Notes: generated from the sequence alone by a model not told the origin. 51,224 bases of DNA from Gammaproteobacteria bacterium UBA2675 (GCA_002354805.1 DEMH01000007.1:30608-81831); one strand, 5' to 3'; shown: positions 41,288 to 50,175, numbered from the stretch's first letter. Program-made: numbers and translations.

Positions 41288-41887
41288 ACTGAGGCTAACG
41301 AGCAGTCACCGGACATCCATGATCTGAATGATATGCTGGAGTGCCTGGAGACCATGGCCCAGCAGCAGCAGATCGTCTCTGTTGATAACGCCATGGACGT
41401 GATCGGAACCCGGACCTTCGGGCCAGTCTTGCTGCTGGCAGGTTTGATTACCATGGCACCGATTGTTGGCGACATACCAGGGGTACCCATCACGATGGGG
41501 CTGATTGTGATTTTGATGATCGGGCAGGTGCTATTCAGATCAGAACATTTCTGGCTGCCAGACTGGTTGTTGCAGCGCTCGATTTCCGCGGACAAACTGA
41601 CCAAAGCCATTGGCTGGTTCAAGCGCCCCGCCAATGCCATTGACAGCGTTCTTCGCCCCAGGTTTACGCTGCTGGTTCGTGGAGTAGCCGCTTATATCAT
41701 TGCAATCATCAGTATTCTGGTGGCGATGACAACTCCAGCGCTGGAATTCATTCCATTTAGCGCCAACTTAGCGGGAACCATCTGGATGGCTTTCGGGCTG
41801 GCTTTGATTGCAAGGGATGGCCTGCTTGCGTTCCTGGCATTCGGCATGACGGGCGCGCTGCTCTACGTGATACTGATCAATCTTTAG
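41285..41887 (+). CDS. ExoD-family membrane protein with probable ATT start
   Basis: 200 residues when started at the ATT at 41285. N-terminal soluble part with LNDMLECLETMAQQQQIVSVD, then NAMDVIGTRTFGPVLLLAGLI, IVGDIPGVPITMGLIVILMIGQ and three more membrane segments, as in ExoD (exopolysaccharide synthesis) proteins. Starting at the next ATG would remove 16 residues that other family members have in some form. The upstream frame stays open through nnrU but is a shadow there. Role in most bacteria unknown. Confidence 0.82.
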   Translation: MTEANEQSPDIHDLNDMLECLETMAQQQQIVSVDNAMDVIGTRTFGPVLLLAGLITMAPIVGDIPGVPITMGLIVILMIGQVLFRSEHFWLPDWLLQRSISADKLTKAIGWFKRPANAIDSVLRPRFTLLVRGVAAYIIAIISILVAMTTPALEFIPFSANLAGTIWMAFGLALIARDGLLAFLAFGMTGALLYVILINL

Positions 41888-41991
41888 TAATAGCCGACCT
41901 GACGCCGATTTGCCAGTTGTCCCCAGTTTAATTAGTATGAAGAAGCAAGTCCCAGGCTACATCAACGCCAACCCGCAAAAGGAGAGCTGTT

Positions 41992-42282
41992 ATGGCGACT
42001 GCCAAGAAGCAAGGATCGGAAGCAGACATCAGCGCCAGCAAGATTGAGGCGCGCGAAGCATTTGAAAAGCTGCTCGAGGCAAAAGCGCATTTTCGGGAAG
42101 CTGCCCGTTCGGCGGGACTCGAGCTTAAAGAAGAAGCTCTTGATGAACTGATCAAAGGCAGCGAAAAAGCCGAAGATATTGCCAGGTCTATCAGCGAATA
42201 CGCTCGCGAGAAGCCCATAAATGCACTGGCCTTCGCATTCATCGGCGGTTACCTGATATCTCAAGTGTTCTTCAAACGCTAG
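41992..42282 (+). CDS. YqjD/ElaB-like (DUF883) ribosome/membrane-associated protein
   Basis: 96 residues. A charged amphipathic helical body (KIEAREAFEKLLEAKAHF, EEALDELIKGSEKAEDIA) is followed by a C-terminal membrane segment (ALAFAFIGGYLISQVFF). The REKPINALAFAFIGGY segment is the DUF883 signature. In E. coli YqjD binds ribosomes at the inner membrane in stationary phase. GGAGAG precedes the ATG by 6 bp. First gene of a three-gene membrane module. Confidence 0.82.
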   Translation: MATAKKQGSEADISASKIEAREAFEKLLEAKAHFREAARSAGLELKEEALDELIKGSEKAEDIARSISEYAREKPINALAFAFIGGYLISQVFFKR

Positions 42283-42295
42283 GGCGCATAAGCGC

Positions 42296-42751
42296 ATGAG
42301 CGATCAGTATCGCGATTCGCCGGACGACGATCAGGCCCAGGAGCGCGCGACACAGCGCAGTGAGATCGACATCTGGTTCAACTGGTTGAATCAGCTTATT
42401 ATCCTTGTGCGCACACTGGTGCGTCTGTTTGAAGCAGAACTTCGGCTGGCCGCTGGCGATCTGGGGCGTCTGCTGTTATGCGCTTTACTGTTGATTCCAC
42501 TGGTTCTGCTGAGCTGGCTGGGTTTATCGATTTTATTATCATGGCTAAGCTACTCTTATTTTGAGGCACCCTGGGTCGGCTTCCTCAGCTTTTTTCTGAT
42601 CCAGTGTCTGACTGCGATGTTACTGATACGATTAATCTCGGTGTACCGCCGCTCACTTTCTCTTCCAGTAACACGCAAACATATCCGTGAGATGAGCAAG
42701 GACTTCTCAAATGAACCGCAAAGACCGGCACGATCACATCAGGACGCTTGA
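42296..42751 (+). CDS. YqjE-like (phage holin superfamily III) membrane protein
   Basis: 151 residues. A charged N-terminus, an amphipathic segment (LIILVRTLVRLFEAELRLAAGDLGR), two membrane segments (about 62-85 and 93-117) and a basic tail. LFEAELRLAA matches the YqjE/Phage_holin_3_6 family. It follows the YqjD-like gene by 13 bp and overlaps the next gene by 41 bp. No phage genes are present; the holin name reflects fold only. Confidence 0.8.
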   Translation: MSDQYRDSPDDDQAQERATQRSEIDIWFNWLNQLIILVRTLVRLFEAELRLAAGDLGRLLLCALLLIPLVLLSWLGLSILLSWLSYSYFEAPWVGFLSFFLIQCLTAMLLIRLISVYRRSLSLPVTRKHIREMSKDFSNEPQRPARSHQDA

Positions 42752-42974
42752 ATACCAGGTTCTGGCCGCCCGAACGCAGTGCTGGATTGCGGGTCAGCGC
42801 CCCTTGCGGCTGATCCACCGCCATTATGGATGGCTGGCTCCTCTGGGCGGGATAGCGGCAGGGTTGATTGCCAGTAGGGCCACCGGACGAGCACGACTGT
42901 CAGCGCTGTTGTCAGCGGTTATAACTGCCAGGCGTTTACAGCCGCTGTTGATGAGGATTATCAACCCAATTTAG
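42711..42974 (+). CDS. Small basic membrane protein, third gene of YqjD-YqjE module
   Basis: 87 residues, overlapping yqjE-like by 41 bp in another frame. AAGGA lies 9 bp before the ATG. Hydrophobic stretch LAPLGGIAAGLIASRATGR with many Arg elsewhere. It sits where yqjK follows yqjE in E. coli, but similarity is too faint for a family call. Probably real from the ribosome-binding site, position and membrane segment. Confidence 0.62.
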   Translation: MNRKDRHDHIRTLEYQVLAARTQCWIAGQRPLRLIHRHYGWLAPLGGIAAGLIASRATGRARLSALLSAVITARRLQPLLMRIINPI

Positions 42975-42988
42975 GATCCCCGTTACTC

Positions 42989-44134
42989 ATGGATGCAACG
43001 GACAAAAAGCGACCGTCTAGCAGACGAATGTCTCCCTCGCGGATAACCGCGAGATCTTTGCAGTTGCTTGCTGCACTGGCATTTCTTTACACACTGTATT
43101 TCGCTAAAACCCTGCTGGTTCCGATAGTAGTCGCATTGCTGCTTACCTTACTGCTCGGTCCCGCCGTGAAGGCCCTGCGCCGCTTCCACGTGCCAGGCGT
43201 CGTGTCAGCGGTCTCACTGCTTTGTATACTGGCGGTACCATTTACCCTGTTGGGCATGGAATTGGCTGAACCGGCGCAAAAGTGGGCCCAGCGAGTACCT
43301 GAACTGTCTGCGCACTTCACACAACAGATAGACACACTGACCTCCGCGCTTGAAGGCGAGACACAGGAGTCCAGCGAGAATGATCCCTCCCGGGACTTCT
43401 TTTCCAGGTTGTTCGGTCGTGATGACGCAGGCGAAGAAGCCGCAGGGGACGACGGTAATAGCGCGGTAACCGAGAGAATCACACAGGGCGGCGTAGAGAT
43501 TGTGGTCTACCTGCTTGGTGTGGCCCCGGTTTTTCTCGCTCAGCTGATAACCTGCCTGACCCTGACAATATTTCTGCTCGTGTTTGGTCCTCGACTGTTC
43601 GATTCTGCCATCACATACCTGCCACAAGTCAGCGACAAGGATGCCGCGCACGGCCTGGTGGACACCATCGAAGTTGAGCTGTCCCGCTACATACTGACGG
43701 TGAGTATCATCAACGCCCTGCTCGGCTTGACGACTGCTGCCGCGCTTTGGATGATCGGGGTAGAAGATGCGCTGCTTTGGGGAGTTCTTGTCGGACTGTT
43801 CAACTTTGCACCGTATGTAGGGATGTTCATCAGTCTGACAGTCCTCACATTAGCGGGGTTGGCTCAATATGGATTCACGGCATTCTCGGTCGTGCCTGCC
43901 CTGATCTTTTTTGCCATCAATGGTCTGGAAGCTCAGTTTGTCACGCCCACAATTCTTGGCAAGCATATGCGGCTGAACCCTCTGGTCCTGATGCTCTGGC
44001 TGATCATGTGGGGCTGGCTGTGGGGCTTTATTGGCGTCCTGCTCGCCGTACCATTGCTGGTTTGCATAAAACTTGCCGCCAGCCAGCTAAATTTGCCAAT
44101 TCACTGGGTTCGCATCATCGAAACGCGGGCCTGA
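42989..44134 (+). CDS. AI-2E family transporter (YdiK/PerM-like)
   Basis: 381 residues, seven to eight membrane segments. LLVPIVVALLLTLLLGPAV near the N-terminus, VSIINALLGLTTAAALWMIGVEDALLWGVL and the typical C-terminal PTILGKHMRLNPLVLMLWLIMWGWLWG. An acidic soluble insert of about 40 residues (126-165, many Asp and Glu) is longer than usual. Members are exporters of varied or unknown substrates; the AI-2 name is historical. It follows the YqjD/E module by 14 bp. Confidence 0.9.
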   Translation: MDATDKKRPSSRRMSPSRITARSLQLLAALAFLYTLYFAKTLLVPIVVALLLTLLLGPAVKALRRFHVPGVVSAVSLLCILAVPFTLLGMELAEPAQKWAQRVPELSAHFTQQIDTLTSALEGETQESSENDPSRDFFSRLFGRDDAGEEAAGDDGNSAVTERITQGGVEIVVYLLGVAPVFLAQLITCLTLTIFLLVFGPRLFDSAITYLPQVSDKDAAHGLVDTIEVELSRYILTVSIINALLGLTTAAALWMIGVEDALLWGVLVGLFNFAPYVGMFISLTVLTLAGLAQYGFTAFSVVPALIFFAINGLEAQFVTPTILGKHMRLNPLVLMLWLIMWGWLWGFIGVLLAVPLLVCIKLAASQLNLPIHWVRIIETRA

Positions 44135-44225
44135 ACACTGACACCCGTCGGCCAAAGGGGAGGAAACGACAGCACCAACAGCAGCATGAATTCAGATTCC
44201 AACCATCAATTGCGGAGGTTTTCTT

Positions 44226-44429
44226 ATGCCAAGCAAGCAGATTATCGGTATTGTTCTATTGGTCCTGGGTGTACTGCTATTATTTTTTGGATGGCAGTCA
44301 TCCCAGTCTGTGGGAGAGCAAGTCACAGAGGCAGTCACTGGTCGCTTCACTGATGAAACAATGTGGTATCTGATTGGCGGTGTGATTGCGGTCGTACTGG
44401 GCGCCATCTACGCGTTTCGAAAACAGTAA
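44226..44429 (+). CDS. DUF3185 family small membrane protein
   Basis: 67 residues, two membrane helices (IIGIVLLVLGVLLLFFGW and MWYLIGGVIAVVLGAIYAF) with SSQSVGEQVTEAVTGRFTDETMW between. This is the DUF3185 pattern. GGAGG lies 7 bp before the ATG. Function unknown. It ends the plus-strand group; a hairpin follows. Confidence 0.85.
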   Translation: MPSKQIIGIVLLVLGVLLLFFGWQSSQSVGEQVTEAVTGRFTDETMWYLIGGVIAVVLGAIYAFRKQ

Positions 44430-44440
44430 ACATGACAAGT

Positions 44441-44470
44441 GCGGGGTGGTGATTCTATTCACCAACCCGC
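44441..44470. terminator. Hairpin between DUF3185 gene and glk (convergent)
   Basis: GCGGGGTGGTGA (44441-44452) pairs with TCACCAACCCGC (44459-44470) with one mismatch, loop of 6. Only short T runs follow on the plus strand (CTTT). Probable bidirectional terminator. Confidence 0.5.
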
Positions 44471-44485
44471 GCCTTGGGCTTTAAC

Positions 44486-45487
44486 TCAACGGTTGAGGCA
44501 GTACCAGGCCGCGCAACCCTGTAGACCAGGCCAGTCAGACTGCAACAGGCCTACCGGGATCGCCCGGCACCAGTCTGCATATTGAGCCTTGTCATGAAAA
44601 GCCTCAAGAAACAGTCGTTCATCGAAGCCTCTACCCAGTGAGGCAATCAGCTGGCCGCTGACCAGAAAGGCTCCTCGACAGCCATGCGCCAATGCCAGAT
44701 CGCCACAAACAGCCCCGAGAATTGAGCTGAACATGCTCATGGTGTTTATAGCAAAGGAGGTCGAGTCGACAGATTGTTTATCTTCGATCAACTGCCAACT
44801 GATGGCCTCCGGAGTCGGAGCCTCGCGCGGCGTCATTGGCTGACCTCCAAGAGTGCTGAGTGCTGCATAGATATTTGCAATCCCCGGGCCAGAAACCAGA
44901 TGCTCCACAGCGACCCGCGGATACCACGACCACAACTGGGAAAGGAGCCTGACCTGCTCCTGATTCTGCGGGGCGAAAGCGACATGTCCGGGTTCACAAC
45001 TGATCACCTCGCCTCCACGACTCAGGCTTGCGGCACCAAAACCGGTACCCGGTCCAGCAATCGTGCGAAGTCCTTCGTATGAAGACTGAGCACCTTCCTG
45101 TAACCAGCGCACTGGCAGATGCTGTATCCACGCAAGCGCATAGGCTTGCGCCTCAAAGTCATTAAGAATCTTGACTGAAAGCTTGAGCTCATCAGCCAAC
45201 TCATCGGTATTAAACTCCCAGGCTGAGTTGGTGAATCGTACTTTTGACTGGTCGATTGGCGCCGCCACCGCCAACACAGCTTTTTCTGGCGCTGCATGTT
45301 GTCTGACTGCCGGCAGCATCAGGTACGCACGTATAAGGTCCTGGATGCGCCCAAAATCAGCGCACCGCAATTTCTCGACGCACCAAAGCTGGGCAGCACC
45401 GCCTGCCTCGAGCCTGGATCGTGGGTAGAACAGCGCCAGTCTGGCATGGGTGCCGCCTATATCCGCAAGTAGAACTGGAATTGACAT
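44486..45487 (-). CDS. glk: Glucokinase
   Basis: 333 residues from the ATG at 45487 (1 bp after the eda stop); the frame runs further up but inside eda. Glk family of E. coli type: LLADIGGTHARLALF phosphate loop, AVAAPID, FTNSAWEFN, LNDFEAQAYAL, TIAGPGTGFGAA and EPGHVAFAPQ. Phosphorylates glucose with ATP for entry into the pathway encoded by the same operon. It is the last gene. Confidence 0.93.
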   Translation of the reverse strand: MSIPVLLADIGGTHARLALFYPRSRLEAGGAAQLWCVEKLRCADFGRIQDLIRAYLMLPAVRQHAAPEKAVLAVAAPIDQSKVRFTNSAWEFNTDELADELKLSVKILNDFEAQAYALAWIQHLPVRWLQEGAQSSYEGLRTIAGPGTGFGAASLSRGGEVISCEPGHVAFAPQNQEQVRLLSQLWSWYPRVAVEHLVSGPGIANIYAALSTLGGQPMTPREAPTPEAISWQLIEDKQSVDSTSFAINTMSMFSSILGAVCGDLALAHGCRGAFLVSGQLIASLGRGFDERLFLEAFHDKAQYADWCRAIPVGLLQSDWPGLQGCAAWYCLNR

Positions 45488-45488
45488 G

Positions 45489-46136
45489 TCAGGACTCCCG
45501 CGCCGGAAGCTGGCCCAGAAACTCAACCAGTTGTCTCGCCCTGGACTCAATGGCCTGCCAGTCCCGGTCCGCGAGCAAATCCTTTGGCACCATCCAGGAG
45601 CCGCCGGCACAGATGACATTGGGCAGCTTCAGATAATCTGCCAGGTTCTCCTGATTTATGCCTCCTGTTGGGCAGAAGCTGACTCCCTGAAATGGAGCGC
45701 CAAAAGCGCTGAGCGCCGCAACGCCGCCACTGGTTTCAGCGGGAAAAAACTTGAATGTCGTATAACCGAGCTCCAGCCCACCCAGGATCTCCGAAGCCGT
45801 GCTGACTCCCGGCAGGAATGGCATGCCCAGCTCTCGCGCGCAGTCGGACAACAGTCGCGTCAATCCGGGGCTTACAGCCAGGTCGACACCCGCAGCAGCC
45901 ACTGACTCCATGTCGCGAGTACTGTTGACAGTGCCAGCTGCGACCATCAGATCTGGCAGGGTTTTCTTTACCGCACTGATGGCTGCCAGCGCAGCACTTG
46001 TGCGCAACGTGATTTCAACACCTTTCAACCCACCCGCCTGCAGCGCGCGACACAAACCAACTGCCTGCTCCTCAGACTCTACCTGCAAAACGGGAAGCAC
46101 CCGCACGCCATCAAGCTGCTCGCGAAGATAAACCAT
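45489..46136 (-). CDS. eda: KDPG aldolase
   Basis: 215 residues from the ATG at 46136, which has AGGAG 10 bp upstream; an ATG at 46145 is too near to that site. Class I aldolase: VLPVLQVES, VEITLRT with the catalytic Glu, AAGTVNS, SPGLT, LPGVSTASEI and FKFFPAE with Schiff-base Lys 129, then FCPTGGI. Splits 2-keto-3-deoxy-6-phosphogluconate into pyruvate and glyceraldehyde-3-phosphate. Lies between edd and glk. Confidence 0.95.
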   Translation of the reverse strand: MVYLREQLDGVRVLPVLQVESEEQAVGLCRALQAGGLKGVEITLRTSAALAAISAVKKTLPDLMVAAGTVNSTRDMESVAAAGVDLAVSPGLTRLLSDCARELGMPFLPGVSTASEILGGLELGYTTFKFFPAETSGGVAALSAFGAPFQGVSFCPTGGINQENLADYLKLPNVICAGGSWMVPKDLLADRDWQAIESRARQLVEFLGQLPARES

Positions 46137-46174
46137 GGTTGTCATACTCCTGTTCAAGCATGCTGATACAACAT

Positions 46175-47995
46175 TTACAGGCTGCTCGCACCGTGATTGC
46201 CTGGTCCGACCACTGCCCGCATATTGGCAAACAACTGTCTGCCCAGTGAGGTTTGCAACAGATCTTCTGGTGGCGGGCTCGCCAATGGCCGCTGTGCCAA
46301 CTCCTCATCATCAAGGTGCACGTTTAGCTCTCCTGTCACGGTATCCAGGGTCAGCACATCTCCGTCGCAGAGTCTTGCCAGTGGACCACCGTCCAGCGCT
46401 TCAGGGCTTACATGAATTGCTGCAGGCACTTTGCCGGAGGCGCCAGACATTCTTCCATCTGTGACAACCGCAACCTGCTGGCCATTGTCGAGCAGCGATC
46501 CCAGTACTGGTGTCAGTTGGTGCAGCTCGGGCATTCCGTTGGCGCGTGGACCCTGAAAGCGAACAACGGCCACAAGGTCTCCAGTCAACTCGCCGTTTTT
46601 GAACGCTGCACCAAGCGCCTCCTGCGAGTCGAATATACGACAGGGCGCCGTCACGCGCCTATGCTGCTCAGCCACTGCTGAGGTTTTGACCACTCCTTCG
46701 CCAAGATTTCCCTGCAGCATTTTTAATCCGCCTTCGGACACAAAGGGGTCGCTGGCCGGGCGCAGTACATCATGACGCGCGGTCGCCGCCTCGTGGTCGA
46801 CCCAGCTTACCTCCCCTGAGTCCTGTAATACAGGACGTCTGGCGTAGTCGGCCATACCCTCTCCCATCAGGGTCACAACATCCTCATTCAGCAGACCGGC
46901 GCCGCGTAACTCTCTAACCAGAAATGCCATGCCGCCAGCTGCCTGAAATGTATTAACGTCCGCCTCGCCATTGGGGTACACACGAGCAAGCAAAGGTGTT
47001 ACACGCGATAACCGATCAAGATCTGACCAGCGCAGTGTGATACCAGCAGCGGCAGCAATGGCCAGCAGGTGGAGGGTGTGGTTGGTAGAGCCACCGGTTG
47101 CCAGCAGGGCAACAGCAGCATTGACTAGAGATGACTCCGTCACCAGTGCGGCGAGTGGCCGACCGTGCCGGAAGTTGGCGGTAGCTGCGACGACACGCTG
47201 CACCGTGGCCCGGGTCAGAGCATGACGCAGAGGGTCGTCCGGATGCACAAACGAAGCTCCCGGCAATTGCACTCCCAGCATTTCAACCATTACCTGATTG
47301 CTGTTGGCGGTGCCGTAGAAAGTACAGGTGCCATGACTGTGATATGAACCAGACTCTACAGCCAGCAGCTCCTCGCGGTCTGCCTTGCCTTGCGCATAGC
47401 GCTGGCGTACCAATGCCTTTTCTTTGTTCGGAATACCCGAGCCCATTGGGCCAGCGGGGATAAATCCCGCTGGCAGGTGGCCGAACTGCAGCGCACCAAT
47501 AAGCAGGCCCGGAACAATCTTGTCGCAGACGCCAAGACACAAAACCCCATCGAACATATTGTGCGACAGGCTTACTGCGGTAGCCATGGCGATCACATCC
47601 CGACTGAACAGACTAAGCTCCATACCGGGCTGTCCCTGAGTCACGCCGTCACACATGGCTGGCACACCACCAGCCACCTGGGCCGTGGCACCAATTTCAG
47701 CGGCAAACTGTTTGATCCGTTCCGGATAGTCTTTCAGAGGCTGGTGTGCGGAAAGCATATCGTTATATGCCGTAACCATCCCCAGATTGGGCTGCTGCAT
47801 ACTGGCCAGCACCTGTTTCTCATGCGCTGCACAGGCCGCCCAGGCATGAGCCAGATTTCCACAGGACAAGCCTTTGCGCGGGGGCAAACGCTTCATCGTT
47901 TCTGACATCTGGTTCAAATAACGTTGCCGCTGCTCTAGGCTGCGCTGACGGATATCTGCTGTTACAGCCTCGACTTCCGGATGAATCGTCACCAT
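46175..47995 (-). CDS. edd: 6-phosphogluconate dehydratase
   Basis: 606 residues, IlvD/Edd family with a 4Fe-4S cluster. MVTAYNDMLSAHQPLKDYP, CDGVTQGQPGMELSLFSRDVIAM (cluster Cys in MCDGVTQG), LGVCDKIVPGLLIGAL, STNHTLHLLAIA and VTDGRMSGASGKVPAAIH. It converts 6-phosphogluconate to KDPG. 18 bp separate it from the pgl stop, 38 bp from the eda start. Confidence 0.96.
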   Translation of the reverse strand: MVTIHPEVEAVTADIRQRSLEQRQRYLNQMSETMKRLPPRKGLSCGNLAHAWAACAAHEKQVLASMQQPNLGMVTAYNDMLSAHQPLKDYPERIKQFAAEIGATAQVAGGVPAMCDGVTQGQPGMELSLFSRDVIAMATAVSLSHNMFDGVLCLGVCDKIVPGLLIGALQFGHLPAGFIPAGPMGSGIPNKEKALVRQRYAQGKADREELLAVESGSYHSHGTCTFYGTANSNQVMVEMLGVQLPGASFVHPDDPLRHALTRATVQRVVAATANFRHGRPLAALVTESSLVNAAVALLATGGSTNHTLHLLAIAAAAGITLRWSDLDRLSRVTPLLARVYPNGEADVNTFQAAGGMAFLVRELRGAGLLNEDVVTLMGEGMADYARRPVLQDSGEVSWVDHEAATARHDVLRPASDPFVSEGGLKMLQGNLGEGVVKTSAVAEQHRRVTAPCRIFDSQEALGAAFKNGELTGDLVAVVRFQGPRANGMPELHQLTPVLGSLLDNGQQVAVVTDGRMSGASGKVPAAIHVSPEALDGGPLARLCDGDVLTLDTVTGELNVHLDDEELAQRPLASPPPEDLLQTSLGRQLFANMRAVVGPGNHGASSL

Positions 47996-48013
47996 GGTGA
48001 ACCCCCTGTGCCT

Positions 48014-48721
48014 TCAGTCTTCTGGAGTGTATAAGATATGTGTTGTGATGCCCGGAGAATGCAGGATGGCTCTCACTGGCAGCTCTTCAACGGCCCCGGG
48101 CTGGAACGCCTGCTCAAGTACCTGGAGCTTGCGCTGACTGGTTACATAAAGAAACCGGTAACGAGCCGTCAGCAGACTTCGTAGTGTTAAAGTCATGCGC
48201 GGATAGGTCATGCCCTCAACTTCGATGACGCTACAGAACTCTGTCCGGGAAATATCCAATGCCTCACTCAGGCCCCTGGCGGACGGAAACAACGATGCCG
48301 TATGGCCATCTTCGCCCATGCCGAGCAGCACGATATCCAGCGGCATGACATGCGCCCGCAGCAATTCATCCAGCTGCGGGCGAGCTGCGTAAGCATCCGC
48401 TGTCGACAGCTTCATCGGAATGAAACGCGCCTCACCGGCTGCGCCTCCGAGCAGTGATCGACGAACCAGCGCAGCATTGGAATCTTCATGGTCTTCGTCC
48501 ACCCAGCGCTCATCCACCAGGCTAACTATCACATCAGACCAGGGCAGTGGCTGCGCAGAAAGATTCTCGAAAAGCGGCACTGGTGTCCTGCCACCAGACA
48601 CCGCTAAAGATACATGACCATGTGCAGCGGCGGCGGTTTTGATCAGCCGTGCGAGACGATCGGTCAACTCTGTGACCAGGCTGTCGTTGTTAGAAAACTC
48701 ATGCAGGTACCAGCTCATCAT
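48014..48721 (-). CDS. pgl: 6-phosphogluconolactonase
   Basis: 235 residues. Overlaps the zwf stop as TGATG: the ATG at 48721 shares its A with the TGA. A TTG one codon before and an ATG one codon after are alternatives. Family blocks: LAVSGGRTPVPLFENL, LVDERWVDEDHEDSNAALVRRSLL and LLGMGEDGHTASLFPSA. Hydrolyses the lactone produced by Zwf. Note the family's usual NxR/K changes are not seen. Confidence 0.94.
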   Translation of the reverse strand: MMSWYLHEFSNNDSLVTELTDRLARLIKTAAAAHGHVSLAVSGGRTPVPLFENLSAQPLPWSDVIVSLVDERWVDEDHEDSNAALVRRSLLGGAAGEARFIPMKLSTADAYAARPQLDELLRAHVMPLDIVLLGMGEDGHTASLFPSARGLSEALDISRTEFCSVIEVEGMTYPRMTLTLRSLLTARYRFLYVTSQRKLQVLEQAFQPGAVEELPVRAILHSPGITTHILYTPED

Positions 48722-50175
48722 CAATCCTGCCAGTAGCGGCCATCGCGTGCTATCAGTGCCACACTCCCCGTGGGACCCACGCTACCTGCCGGATAGAAAA
48801 CCGTTTTCTGTTTGTTGCTTTGCCAGCCACTCCGAATATCGTCAACCCAGGACCACGCGGCTTCCACAAGATCCGCACGCATGAACAATGTCGAGTTGGC
48901 TCGCATCACGTCATACAAAAGCCTTTCATATGCCTCTGGCAGTCTTTGGTCCGTAAACGCTTCAGTTAACGAAAGGTTCAGAGACACCGACTCAAGCGGG
49001 TTCTGTTCGTCCAGCCCTGGTACTTTGTTAAGTAAATGCAAACGGATACCTTCCTCTGGTTGAAGTCGTATTACCAGTCTGTTCGCATTTCCAGCCCCAG
49101 TCTGATCCGGGAAAATCGCATGCGGAAGTTCTTTGAACTGCACCACGATCTCGCAGTATCGGCGAGCCAGCCTCTTGCCGGTGCGCAGATAGAAGGGAAC
49201 GCCGGCCCAGCGCCAGTTATTGATATGCGTTTTGATGGCAACAAAGGTTTCAGTGGCGGACCCGCCCTCTGCACCCTCTTCCTGAAGGTAGGCAGGGACG
49301 ATTTCGTTGCCAATCGAGCCCTGGCTGTACTGAGCCCTGACAGTGTGCTCAGCGACCGCCTTGCCCTTCAGTGGTGCCAGGCTTCGCAACACTTTCAGTT
49401 TTTCGTCGTGCACTGCATGTGGGTCGAGTGAGGCTGGCGGCTCCATTGCCAAAAGACAAAGCAGTTGCAGCAAATGATTCTGGACCATATCACGTAGCGC
49501 GCCGGCTTTATCGTAAAAAGACCAGCGTCCGCCCACACCGACTGTTTCCGCGGCGGTTATCTGCACATGGTCAATGTAAGTATGGTTCCACAGGGGCTCG
49601 AAAAGTGCGTTTGCAAATCGTAATGTAAGAAGATTCTGAACTGTTTCCTTACCCAGATAATGATCTATCCGGTAAATCTGTGACTCATCAAATATCCCCA
49701 TCAGGCTTTCGTTAATTTCCAGAAAGCTTTCACGGTCATGTCCCAGGGGCTTCTCTATCACCAGACGCATATTGGGGCGTACCAACCCTACAGCCCAGAG
49801 TGACTGACAGACTGGCGCAAAAATTCCTGGCGGTGTGGCCAGATAAACTATCAAATCCCTATTTGTATCAGTAAACACATCCCGGCTCAGTACCCTGAGC
49901 TCGGTCTCGCTGGTTGCATCAACGGCATAACTGAATAGACGAAGTGCGAAACTTTGCGCCTGTTTGGCATCTACGGTCTCACCTTCCAGATATTCTGAGA
50001 GCGTTTCCAGCACTTTCTCTCTGAATGAGTCGTTCTTGTCCTGAGTACGGGAGACACTGACTATCTGCAGACAGGGGGAGAGACATTCGGCTACGTGCAG
50101 ATGATACAGCGCTGGATACAGCTTTCTGTAAGCCAGATCCCCATCACCCCCAATGACCAACATGTCACAGATCAT
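48721..50175 (-). CDS. zwf: Glucose-6-phosphate 1-dehydrogenase
   Basis: 484 residues from the ATG at 50175, which has GGGAGG 5 bp upstream; the frame is open to 50256 but the family begins at once here. Coenzyme motif is VIGGDGDLAYRKLYPALYHL (GDGDLA, where most have GASGDL or GATGDL), then YRIDHYLGKETVQNLL with the substrate-binding His, RWAGVPFYLRTGK and NRLVIRLQPEEGI. Oxidises glucose-6-phosphate with NAD(P). First gene of zwf-pgl-edd-eda-glk. The 259 bp upstream (50176-50434) hold no gene I can support; a sigma-70 promoter is not clear. Confidence 0.95.
   Translation of the reverse strand: MICDMLVIGGDGDLAYRKLYPALYHLHVAECLSPCLQIVSVSRTQDKNDSFREKVLETLSEYLEGETVDAKQAQSFALRLFSYAVDATSETELRVLSRDVFTDTNRDLIVYLATPPGIFAPVCQSLWAVGLVRPNMRLVIEKPLGHDRESFLEINESLMGIFDESQIYRIDHYLGKETVQNLLTLRFANALFEPLWNHTYIDHVQITAAETVGVGGRWSFYDKAGALRDMVQNHLLQLLCLLAMEPPASLDPHAVHDEKLKVLRSLAPLKGKAVAEHTVRAQYSQGSIGNEIVPAYLQEEGAEGGSATETFVAIKTHINNWRWAGVPFYLRTGKRLARRYCEIVVQFKELPHAIFPDQTGAGNANRLVIRLQPEEGIRLHLLNKVPGLDEQNPLESVSLNLSLTEAFTDQRLPEAYERLLYDVMRANSTLFMRADLVEAAWSWVDDIRSGWQSNKQKTVFYPAGSVGPTGSVALIARDGRYWQD

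Noticed and set aside
42296..42751. Holin-superfamily match suggesting a phage remnant
   Set aside because: The protein is of the YqjE type next to a YqjD-like gene; no other phage gene is present.
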